A DNA stretch of 51,417 nucleotides, taken from positions 1-51,417 of IMG/VR virus record IMGVR_UViG_3300009124_000024; one strand, written 5' to 3'. The DNA is from a virus. Below are positions 47,873 through 51,417 of this stretch, one piece after another. Position 1 is the stretch's first letter. Every line of letters begins with the position of its first letter. The notes beneath the pieces were generated by a model. That model worked only from the letters and a program-made list of their open reading frames with translations, searched no databases and was not told where the DNA came from. Made by a program: the position numbers and the translations under genes.

Positions 47873-47989
47873 TTAGTCGTCTTTGAATAATCCAAATACT
47901 GCAGTTAATACTGAGTGAAATGCAACATATAAGAAGAACTTAGAATCCTGGTCGCTGTCCTTCCTTCTCTTCGCAGGTGCTTGTGCCAT
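47873..47989 (-). CDS. Small membrane-type protein, 38 aa
   Basis: The 38-codon ORF encodes MAQAPAKRRKDSDQDSKFFL followed by a hydrophobic stretch YVAFHSVLTAVFGLF and a short KDD end. A basic N-terminus and one predicted membrane segment suggest insertion in the inner membrane with the N-terminus inside. The ribosome site (CTGAGG) is good, and the gene begins only 3 bases after the 42-aa gene's stop. It may be a minor late membrane protein; a lysis-related role cannot be judged from sequence. Confidence 0.6.
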   Translation of the reverse strand: MAQAPAKRRKDSDQDSKFFLYVAFHSVLTAVFGLFKDD

Positions 47990-47992
47990 TTT

Positions 47993-48121
47993 TTACCTCA
48001 GGGATTTTTTTATATATTGCCATACAGCATCATTTAAATTCCCTCTCATGATATTCACAGTCTCTATGAGACATATCGTAATATAACTAATTTCCTCTCG
48101 GAATGTGGTCGAGGTTTTCAT
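47993..48121 (-). CDS. Small hypothetical protein, 42 aa
   Basis: The ORF starts at an ATG about 46 nt downstream of the late promoter at 48167-48174 and ends at a TAA just before the 38-aa gene's ATG. The product (MKTSTTFREEISYITICLIE, then TVNIMRGNLNDAVWQYIKKS) is amphipathic with a central hydrophobic segment and a basic C-terminus. It would be the first gene of the late unit. No family recognised. Its position between a late promoter and a coupled gene supports a real gene despite its size. Confidence 0.52.
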   Translation of the reverse strand: MKTSTTFREEISYITICLIETVNIMRGNLNDAVWQYIKKSLR

Positions 48122-48166
48122 GGCAAAATTTTCTGGGCAATTTTTTTGTATATGGGGGACCCGTAA

Positions 48167-48174
48167 TATTTATC
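48167..48174 (-). promoter_or_regulatory. T4-type late promoter (GATAAATA) opening the late region
   Basis: The minus-strand octamer GATAAATA overlaps the stop codon of the 69-aa ORF (48170-48172). It is followed by the 42-aa, 38-aa, 84-aa, 77-aa and PAAR genes with no obvious terminator, so it probably drives that set. It marks the point where sigma70-like promoter signals give way to late octamers. Confidence 0.75.
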
Positions 48175-48379
48175 TTCTTCTCAGATACTTAATAATCTTG
48201 GCAATTAATCTGATCACAAATCCTATGAAAGTTTCTGAACTTCTGGACGCATGTCCCCTTCGGTTTTTTCTGGTATTTTGATTTCTACTATAAAACTCAT
48301 AAATCTCTCTTCTCTCTTTGCGTCTCGCTAACTCATGTGCTCTTTGAGTTGATTTGCGTAACTTTTGACCTTTTCTCAT
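48170..48379 (-). CDS. Small highly basic protein, 69 aa
   Basis: The 69-aa ORF starts MRKGQKLRKSTQRAHELARR and is very rich in Arg and Lys. It has a central YEFYSRNQNTRKNRR and a C-terminal amphipathic or membrane helix (TFIGFVIRLIAKIIKYLRRR). No clear Shine-Dalgarno is visible before the ATG, so the gene is uncertain. If real, the composition suggests a nucleic-acid- or membrane-binding peptide. It is the last gene of the small-gene block, and a late promoter overlaps its stop. Confidence 0.48.
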   Translation of the reverse strand: MRKGQKLRKSTQRAHELARRKERREIYEFYSRNQNTRKNRRGHASRSSETFIGFVIRLIAKIIKYLRRR

Positions 48380-48489
48380 GTTTTTGTGGCGGCGGATTTT
48401 TTTTATTTGAAAGAATATATCGAAGGCGCTGGGAAACGTTTATAGATTAGGTACGCCAGATGGGACCCGCTCGGCGCTCGGGGGTATAC

Positions 48490-48516
48490 AAAAAAGGGGG
48501 CATATTACTGCCCCCT
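48490..48516 (-). terminator. Intrinsic terminator after the HicA-like gene
   Basis: On the minus strand a perfect 7-bp GC-rich stem (GGGGGCA paired with TGCCCCC, arms 48509-48515 and 48496-48502) with a 6-nt loop is followed by six T residues. It begins about 6 nt after the end of the 66-aa gene. It closes the two-gene unit 48946-48521. The next ~110 bases (48380-48489) hold no gene. Confidence 0.85.
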
Positions 48517-48520
48517 GTCT

Positions 48521-48721
48521 CTAGCTAACTGCTGCGAGAGATCTTCTCACTTGTCGCTTAATCTGTGCGATGGCATAGTTATCAGATGGAGATTTGCTGC
48601 ATGTTTGAACTAAACCCAATGTGGGATGTTTATATTTAAGGTGCTTAGAATCGTCAAAGAAAACAAATCCAGATTCTGCCATGATGGCATCAACTGCCTT
48701 GCGATACTTCCTGATGTTCAT
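48521..48721 (-). CDS. HicA-like small RNA-binding / RNase-fold protein, 66 aa
   Basis: The 66-aa protein has the layout of HicA/YcfA-like dsRBD-fold proteins: an N-terminal helix (MNIRKYRKAVDAIMAESG), FVFF, a short strand pair around KHLKYKHPTLGLVQT with a His (residue 27) at the position used as catalytic His in HicA, then SKSPSDNYAIAQIKRQVRRS. HicA toxins cleave mRNA and are about this size. The 'SPSD.xA...IK.Q.RR' ending resembles the distinctive HicA-like end seen in phage proteins. No HicB-type antitoxin is recognisable; the partner upstream is the unrelated-looking 71-aa gene, 9 nt away. A toxin role is speculative; it could be a phage RNA-binding protein acting on host mRNA. Confidence 0.6.
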   Translation of the reverse strand: MNIRKYRKAVDAIMAESGFVFFDDSKHLKYKHPTLGLVQTCSKSPSDNYAIAQIKRQVRRSLAAVS

Positions 48722-48730
48722 AGTAGAGAA

Positions 48731-48946
48731 TCAAGCGCAGTGGGCGAAACCGATAGACTCGGTGATGGGTGACGAGCGAACCCAGGCAACGGGTTCACCA
48801 GAGGGAGGGCATCGCCAGATGATGCATTCCTCTCCCCATGCCTTAGCGAGACGGTAGGCGTGGTTGATGTCGGTTGCCCAATCGCATCCCCACTCATCGA
48901 AGGATGACCATGAGGCAGGTTGGACAGCGAAGCAAGCGGTGGGCAT
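48731..48946 (-). CDS. Hypothetical protein, 71 aa, upstream partner of the HicA-like gene
   Basis: The 71-aa protein starts MPTACFAVQPASWSSFDEWG and continues with a helix (DINHAYRLAKAWGEECIIWR) and a strand-rich end (PPSGEPVAWVRSSPITESIG). It contains four Cys and several Trp, unusual in its surroundings. I recognise no family and it does not look like HicB. It shares a promoter and terminator with the 66-aa gene. The ATG is preceded by a leader of about 20 nt containing AACAACAACACAGACACAC, nearly identical in style to the leader before the 70-aa gene at 49353. Confidence 0.58.
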   Translation of the reverse strand: MPTACFAVQPASWSSFDEWGCDWATDINHAYRLAKAWGEECIIWRCPPSGEPVAWVRSSPITESIGFAHCA

Positions 48947-48968
48947 GTGTGTCTGTGTTGTTGTTGAT

Positions 48969-49013
48969 ATTCTACAGGGTCAGGGGCGCACTGCCTGCTC
49001 TATGGTGGACAGT
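48969..49013 (-). promoter_or_regulatory. Promoter D: ACTGTCCACCAT element, 27-nt spacer, TAGAAT
   Basis: The minus strand has the 12-mer ACTGTCCACCAT (49002-49013) followed after exactly 27 nt by TAGAAT (48969-48974), then a leader of about 22 nt to the ATG of the 71-aa gene. The 12-mer lies inside the reading frame of the 37-aa peptide. The same 12-mer-to-hexamer geometry recurs at 49802-49846 and 50770-50814. Confidence 0.6.
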
Positions 49014-49093
49014 GCGTCTGCCGTCACAGTACGGGCAGGGGTGCTAGTCCAGAAGAGAACGCCAACCGCTGCCAGGATGATGAGTCGGAACAT
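48980..49093 (-). CDS. Small predicted exported peptide, 37 aa
   Basis: The ORF encodes a Met-Phe-Arg start, a hydrophobic core (LIILAAVGVLFW), then TSTPARTVTADALST and IEQAVRP. The short positive N-terminus, hydrophobic core and TPA-type end resemble a signal peptide or a single membrane anchor. The mature part would be about 20 residues. The ORF ends 6 nt before the TAGAAT of promoter D, and that promoter's upstream element lies within its frame. Small peptides of the 'TADGL..IE..' kind occur in cyanophages as far as I recall. No Shine-Dalgarno is obvious. Confidence 0.5.
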   Translation of the reverse strand: MFRLIILAAVGVLFWTSTPARTVTADALSTIEQAVRP

Positions 49094-49140
49094 GGTCTGC
49101 CTGTGGTAGGATGGGGAACGGGGTTTGGTAAGGGCGTCGA

Positions 49141-49353
49141 TCACAGGTCTGCCAGCATCTCATCCAGGGCAGCAGTGTCGATCGTGCCATCCATCCAGCG
49201 GGCACCGTCTGGGGTCATCTGCCCCCACATCATCTCAAGGCGAGGGATCAGGCGATCGTAAGAATCGTAGCGCTGGGCGACCTTATAGGTCGTCTCGTCG
49301 TTGCTGATCCAGAGGGCGACGTTCCAGGTTGCCCAGTTTGCCCATCCGTTCAT
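49141..49353 (-). CDS. DUF7249-like protein, 70 aa
   Basis: The 70-aa product begins MNGWANWATWNVALWISNDE, a pattern (N..TWNVALWI.ND) that I associate with a phage and plasmid family now called DUF7249, followed by TTYKVAQRYDSYDRLIPRLE and an acidic end. It is short, Trp-rich and cytosolic in character; the function is unknown. The leader shares CCTGTAGGATA with the promoter D region and contains a CACACAACACACAAACGGAG stretch with a GGAG ribosome site before the ATG. Confidence 0.72.
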   Translation of the reverse strand: MNGWANWATWNVALWISNDETTYKVAQRYDSYDRLIPRLEMMWGQMTPDGARWMDGTIDTAALDEMLADL

Positions 49354-49400
49354 CGTGTGTCTCCGTTTGTGTGTTGTGTGTATCCTACAGGCAGTGCCGC

Positions 49401-49586
49401 TCAGTGGCGGTCGCTGATGTGCCAGTTACCCGACTGACTGGTGGCAACGCGACCCTCACGAACTGCCTTGCGGTATGCTGCCTCTCGTGCGAGTTGCTGC
49501 ATGTAGGATGCCATAGCACCCTGCACAGCGGGGTCGTTGGCAGCAGTGGCATTGGTCAGGAACATTCCGTTGTGTTGTTTGATCAT
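49401..49586 (-). CDS. Small hypothetical protein, 61 aa
   Basis: I use the ATG at 49586 (MIKQHNGMFLTNATAANDPA), because the longer version from 49649 reads through promoter C and the end of the upstream gene. The protein has a helix (AVQGAMASYMQQLAREAAYR) and a basic stretch followed by SGNWHISDRH. No family recognised. Its start lies 6 nt downstream of the TATACT -10, so its message may be leaderless. Confidence 0.62.
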   Translation of the reverse strand: MIKQHNGMFLTNATAANDPAVQGAMASYMQQLAREAAYRKAVREGRVATSQSGNWHISDRH

Positions 49587-49592
49587 GTCCTT

Positions 49593-49635
49593 AGTATAGG
49601 GGATCTGGTGGGCAGTGGGGAGAATGGTGGACAGT
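49593..49635 (-). promoter_or_regulatory. Promoter C: ACTGTCCACCAT element, 25-nt spacer, TATACT
   Basis: The minus strand has ACTGTCCACCAT (49624-49635), then 25 nt, then TATACT (49593-49598), 6 nt before the ATG at 49586. The element starts just after the stop codon of the 52-aa gene. Spacing is two bases shorter than in copies A, B and D. Confidence 0.62.
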
Positions 49636-49636
49636 C

Positions 49637-49795
49637 TCAGGATTGCCACATGGCACGACGGCGACGCTTCTCAACTTGCTTAGGGGTCAGGCAGGCACCC
49701 TGTCCGAAGTTCTCAGACTGACACCAGTTCCGAGGGGGTGTATAGTTCTCACCGAAGGCAGCGAGGTTGGAGCGGATGCGTTGATCGTTGTTCAT
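49637..49795 (-). CDS. Small hypothetical protein, 52 aa
   Basis: The ORF starts ATGAACAACGATC and encodes MNNDQRIRSNLAAFGENYTP, then PRNWCQSENFGQGACLTPKQ and a basic end (VEKRRRRAMWQS). Two Cys and a cluster of Arg stand out. The ATG lies 6 nt after a TATAAT box, predicting a leaderless message. The first five codons resemble the start of the 63-aa gene (ATGAACAA). No family recognised. Nucleic-acid binding is possible given the Arg cluster. Confidence 0.6.
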   Translation of the reverse strand: MNNDQRIRSNLAAFGENYTPPRNWCQSENFGQGACLTPKQVEKRRRRAMWQS

Positions 49796-49801
49796 GAAAC
49801 C

Positions 49802-49846
49802 ATTATAGGCACAGGGTGGGACGATTCCAGGGTGATGGTGGACAGT
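49802..49846 (-). promoter_or_regulatory. Promoter A: ACTGTCCACCAT element, 27-nt spacer, TATAAT
   Basis: The minus strand has ACTGTCCACCAT (49835-49846), then 27 nt, then TATAAT (49802-49807), 6 nt (GGTTTC) before the ATG at 49795. No good -35 hexamer is visible at the usual spacing, so the upstream element may substitute for it. Confidence 0.68.
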
Positions 49847-49872
49847 GTGCCAACTGACCCTGGTCAGCCGCG

Positions 49873-49901
49873 ATTCTCAATAGTGGATGTAAATTGAGAA
49901 T
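49873..49901. other. Hairpin with 9-bp stem (ATTCTCAAT / ATTGAGAAT)
   Basis: A perfect 9-bp inverted repeat with an 11-nt loop lies between the 67-aa gene and promoter A. It has no T tract on either side, so it is unlikely to be an intrinsic terminator. It could be an RNA processing or protein-binding site. Confidence 0.5.
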
Positions 49902-49923
49902 GCATGATTGCAGCGGATGAGTG

Positions 49924-50127
49924 TTACTGTGCCTCAGGGATTAGATCGATCAAAGTCTCCTCATCATAGAGATCTTTGATCTCTTCAATCATCTCATCCT
50001 CACTGCAATCCTTGTATGCATTCATTAGATATTCATGCACTATTGTCACCAGGCAATCTGTATCCATGCCATCGATAATGAGGTTGGCATAGTTCTCTTT
50101 AAGAGCAAAGAGTTCAGCGTCGTTCAT
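49924..50127 (-). CDS. Acidic helical protein, 67 aa, cyanophage-type
   Basis: The 67-aa protein is predicted helical and strongly acidic: MNDAELFALKENYANLIIDG, then MDTDCLVTIVHEYLMNAYKD and MIEEIKDLYDEETLIDLIPE. I recall similar small acidic proteins with EEIxDLYDEE in T4-like cyanophages. The charge could mimic nucleic acid or bind a basic host protein, but no target is evident. The ATG lacks a strong ribosome site and lies 39 nt after the stop of the 110-aa gene. Confidence 0.66.
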   Translation of the reverse strand: MNDAELFALKENYANLIIDGMDTDCLVTIVHEYLMNAYKDCSEDEMIEEIKDLYDEETLIDLIPEAQ

Positions 50128-50166
50128 GTTAAGAATGCAGTGGTGAATGTGTGGACTAAGTGTAAC

Positions 50167-50499
50167 TCAACCCAGACGCATAGAAGAGAAGAATGGGACA
50201 GTAGTTAGACCCTGTGCAGTGTTCATCTGAACGAACCATTCAAAGTTCTTTTGAAACACACCGTCACCCTTTTCACCATGCTCAGTGAGAATAGCATTCA
50301 GACGAGATTTGGTGGTGTTAGATTGCCAACCACCATCAAAGAGGCGGATGAAAGTATCACCAACATCAGCAATATGATTGCCATGCAGGAACACTTGAGA
50401 AACACCAGTCTCAGAATCGAAAGTAACAGCAGTGTTACCAGATTGCCAGTTCTTGTTGTTAGAAATGGCATTGTTCATTTGCTGTTCGATCTTACGCAT
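50167..50499 (-). CDS. Cyanophage conserved hypothetical protein, 110 aa
   Basis: The 110-aa protein starts MRKIEQQMNNAISNNKNWQS, followed by a strand region (AVTFDSETGVSQVFLHGNHI), FIRLFDGGWQSNTTKSRLNA and an end VPFFSSMRLG. I believe this type, with a 'MRKIEQQMN.AI.N.KNW' start, recurs in cyanophages and cyanobacterial mobile DNA; no function is known. A TATAGT hexamer about 32 nt upstream could be its -10. The Asn/Lys-rich start and compact strand-helix pattern suggest a small DNA- or RNA-binding protein, which is inference. Confidence 0.68.
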   Translation of the reverse strand: MRKIEQQMNNAISNNKNWQSGNTAVTFDSETGVSQVFLHGNHIADVGDTFIRLFDGGWQSNTTKSRLNAILTEHGEKGDGVFQKNFEWFVQMNTAQGLTTVPFFSSMRLG

Positions 50500-50543
50500 G
50501 ATTTGAAGTGGTTTGTGAACTTGAGACTATATTTGCAGAGGAT

Positions 50544-50562
50544 GGGGGCAATTGCAACCCCC
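50544..50562. other. Short GC hairpin without T tract after the 63-aa gene
   Basis: A 5-bp G/C stem with a 9-nt loop lies 9 nt after the 63-aa gene's stop. The loop contains most of GCAATTGC. No run of T follows, so terminator activity is doubtful. Confidence 0.35.
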
Positions 50563-50571
50563 TGTGTGACA

Positions 50572-50763
50572 CTAGATCAACTGGTCAGCAACTGCCCCCA
50601 TAACGTCGCCATACTCTCCCACAATGTCACCGAAGGCATCTCGGATGTAGGCATAAGATCCGCTCTCGTCATGCATAGAGAAGCAGATGTCCATGGCACG
50701 ATCCAGGTCGGTCGTGGTCTCGGTCTCGCCCAGGGCAGGGCAGGTGATGGTGAAATTGTTCAT
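50572..50763 (-). CDS. Small hypothetical protein, 63 aa
   Basis: The 63-aa product begins MNNFTITCPALGETETTTDL and has an acidic helix (DRAMDICFSMHDESGSYAYI) and a C-terminal FGDIVGEYGDVMGAVADQLI. It contains two Cys and many acidic residues, and appears cytosolic. The ATG lies 6 nt after TATAAT, so the message may be leaderless. No family recognised. Confidence 0.62.
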   Translation of the reverse strand: MNNFTITCPALGETETTTDLDRAMDICFSMHDESGSYAYIRDAFGDIVGEYGDVMGAVADQLI

Positions 50764-50769
50764 GCAACC

Positions 50770-50814
50770 ATTATAAGCACGGGGTCTGGCGATCTGAGGT
50801 CAACAGTGGACAGT
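50770..50814 (-). promoter_or_regulatory. Promoter B: ACTGTCCACTGT element, 27-nt spacer, TATAAT
   Basis: The minus strand has ACTGTCCACTGT (50803-50814), then 27 nt, then TATAAT (50770-50775), 6 nt (GGTTGC) before the ATG at 50763. The element is preceded by TGTGACGG at the same distance as in promoter D (TGTGACGG, 6 nt, CACTGTCCAC). Confidence 0.68.
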
Positions 50815-50824
50815 GTGCCGACCG

Positions 50825-50938
50825 TCACACCAATTTCTTATACAAACTAATGCAATGCTTGATGACAACAAACCAGAAGATGTGTGGGCGAGTGTATACT
50901 TCAAAGGATGGCATGTAGGGTTCAGTTCGTGCTGCCAT
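50825..50938 (-). CDS. Small possible membrane peptide, 37 aa
   Basis: The ORF encodes MAARTEPYMPSFEVYTRPHI followed by FWFVVIKHCISLYKKLV. The second half is hydrophobic with a basic end, consistent with a membrane-associated helix. It starts 9 bases after the stop of the 60-aa gene, so it could be coupled to it. No ribosome site is evident. Uncertain gene. Confidence 0.4.
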   Translation of the reverse strand: MAARTEPYMPSFEVYTRPHIFWFVVIKHCISLYKKLV

Positions 50939-50947
50939 GAGTTTGTA

Positions 50948-51130
50948 TCAGTTAGTGCCGAACATTTCTTGATACAAATCGAGATCCTGATTCTTATACT
51001 TTTCATTGGTCAACCAGATCTCTTGTTCAATCCATGCAACTTCGTTTCGTGCTTTCAACAAACGCTCGCGCAGTTCGTATAACTTTTGGTTGCGCTCAGT
51101 GATAGTCAAAATGAAAAATCCCGTCAACAT
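50948..51130 (-). CDS. Small helical protein, up to 60 aa (start uncertain)
   Basis: From the ATG at 51130 the product begins MLTGFFILTITERNQKLYEL, then a coiled-coil-like helix (RERLLKARNEVAWIEQEI) and LYQEMFGTN. The ATG sits inside the first-strand arm of the terminator-like hairpin at 51114-51152, so the first residues are coded by hairpin and T-tract DNA. A later TTG giving TITERN is an alternative start that clears the hairpin. A GTGTCCAC element lies 39-46 nt upstream of the ATG. No family recognised. Confidence 0.5.
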   Translation of the reverse strand: MLTGFFILTITERNQKLYELRERLLKARNEVAWIEQEIWLTNEKYKNQDLDLYQEMFGTN

Positions 51131-51152
51131 GTATACAATACACGTTAACGGG
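51114..51152 (-). terminator. Terminator-like hairpin overlapping the start of the 60-aa ORF
   Basis: On the minus strand a 15-bp stem (51138-51152 with 51120-51134, two G-U wobbles, 3-nt loop) is followed by ATTTTTC. It lies about 50 nt after the stop of the 53-aa gene, which it could terminate. The second arm contains the ATG of the next ORF. Confidence 0.75.
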
Positions 51153-51201
51153 TGCTTTGGGCAATTTAGTGGACACTTAGATTAGTGGCACACATTGTTG
51201 G

Positions 51202-51363
51202 TCAATCGTCGAAATAATCTGTATCTTTGAATTTGCGTTGTGATTTTGTTCGAGTTGTGTAACGCTTAGCGTTTGCAATTTCGTAACCAAAGTCTTCGTA
51301 ATCATCTTCAAAGTCTACTTTGTAAGATGAATCGCTGGTGTACTTCTTTGTCGATTTTGCCAT
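51202..51363 (-). CDS. Small hypothetical protein, 53 aa
   Basis: The ORF from the ATG at 51363 encodes MAKSTKKYTSDSSYKVDFED, then DYEDFGYEIANAKRYTTRTK and SQRKFKDTDYFDD. It is charged and Tyr-rich, with a patch of acidic residues flanked by basic ones. The upstream region is AT-rich, but only a weak promoter can be proposed. I recall similar small MAKxxKKYTSD-type proteins in cyanophages; the function is unknown. Confidence 0.62.
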   Translation of the reverse strand: MAKSTKKYTSDSSYKVDFEDDYEDFGYEIANAKRYTTRTKSQRKFKDTDYFDD

Positions 51364-51417
51364 TGTAAGTATCAATAATACCAGTAAAATACCAAATTAT
51401 TTAGTAATAATAACGAT

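Noticed and set aside
47617-47895. 92-aa version of the 84-aa gene
   Set aside because: The extra codons start at a TTG inside the 38-aa gene; the ATG at 47871 directly after that gene's stop is a better start.
48731-48946. HicB antitoxin next to the HicA-like gene
   Set aside because: The 71-aa protein has no HicB-type strand pattern or helix-turn-helix that I can see.
49401-49649. 82-aa version of the 61-aa gene
   Set aside because: The first 21 codons run over promoter C and the end of the previous gene; the ATG at 49586 fits the promoter spacing.
50800-51006. 68-aa minus-strand ORF
   Set aside because: Its frame overlaps the 60-aa and 37-aa ORFs and the promoter B element; the translation is Ser/Cys/His-rich without pattern.
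49329-51082. Plus-strand ORFs of 84-199 codons in the small-gene block
   Set aside because: They cross several minus-strand genes and promoters, have no convincing start signals, and their composition fits antisense reading of those genes.
1-51417. tRNA genes, CRISPR arrays, insertion sequences, integrase or attachment sites
   Set aside because: I looked for cloverleaf-like GC-rich stretches, evenly spaced direct repeats, and recombinase or transposase motifs, and saw none.

Overview
The window looks like part of the genome of a T4-like myovirus of marine cyanobacteria (Synechococcus/Prochlorococcus type). The evidence is a run of recognisable T4 neck, terminase and baseplate homologues, the very large repeat-rich fibre and baseplate proteins typical of marine cyanophages, and T4-type late promoter octamers (NATAAATA). 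Every gene I can support is on the minus strand, so transcription runs from high to low coordinates. No tRNA, rRNA, CRISPR array, insertion sequence, integrase or repressor was recognised, and no stretch longer than about 300 bases lacks a gene.

Layout in transcription order. (1) 51.4-48.2 kb is a GC-richer block of very small genes (37-110 aa). Several have their own sigma70-like -10 box, and four -10 boxes carry an ACTGTCCAC element 25-27 nt further upstream. This block looks like early or host-takeover genes. It contains a HicA-like small protein and a predicted exported peptide. (2) A late promoter at 48167-48174 opens the late region. (3) 48.1-46.4 kb holds tightly packed or overlapping tiny genes, a PAAR-like baseplate tip protein and several cyanophage proteins of unknown function. 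(4) 46.4-31.6 kb is the baseplate wedge block: gp25, gp6, a giant gp7 of 3350 aa, a 176-aa protein and gp8. (5) 31.6-5.1 kb is the peripheral baseplate and fibre block: a 2760-aa DUF4815-like protein, a 1631-aa fibre-like protein, a 171-aa protein, a 3523-aa fibre, a 302-aa tip/adhesin candidate, a 118-aa fibre-assembly candidate and a 2OG-Fe(II) oxygenase. (6) 5.1-1.7 kb carries a small coiled-coil gene and then the neck/packaging block gp13, gp14, gp15 and gp16 (small terminase). (7) 1.7-0.08 kb carries a structural protein, a DUF6321-like protein and two small proteins. The large terminase gp17 would be expected just beyond the left edge.

The genes in 48.1-1.7 kb mainly build the contractile tail: central tip (PAAR), wedges (gp25, gp6, gp7, gp8), fibres, and the neck (gp13/14) and tail terminator (gp15) that join tail to head, with gp16 serving DNA packaging. 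Four ORFs (3523, 3350, 2760 and 1631 aa) take up about 33.8 kb, two thirds of the window. They share a recurring 'GSGYxxxPxVxI' beta-repeat module that also appears inside gp14 and gp8.

The most unusual observations are a promoter architecture in the small-gene block that predicts leaderless mRNAs for three genes, a late promoter octamer sitting in the loop of an intrinsic terminator upstream of gp13, and a terminator-like hairpin that covers a start codon at 51.1 kb. All homology statements come from reading the translated sequences by eye; no database search was run.
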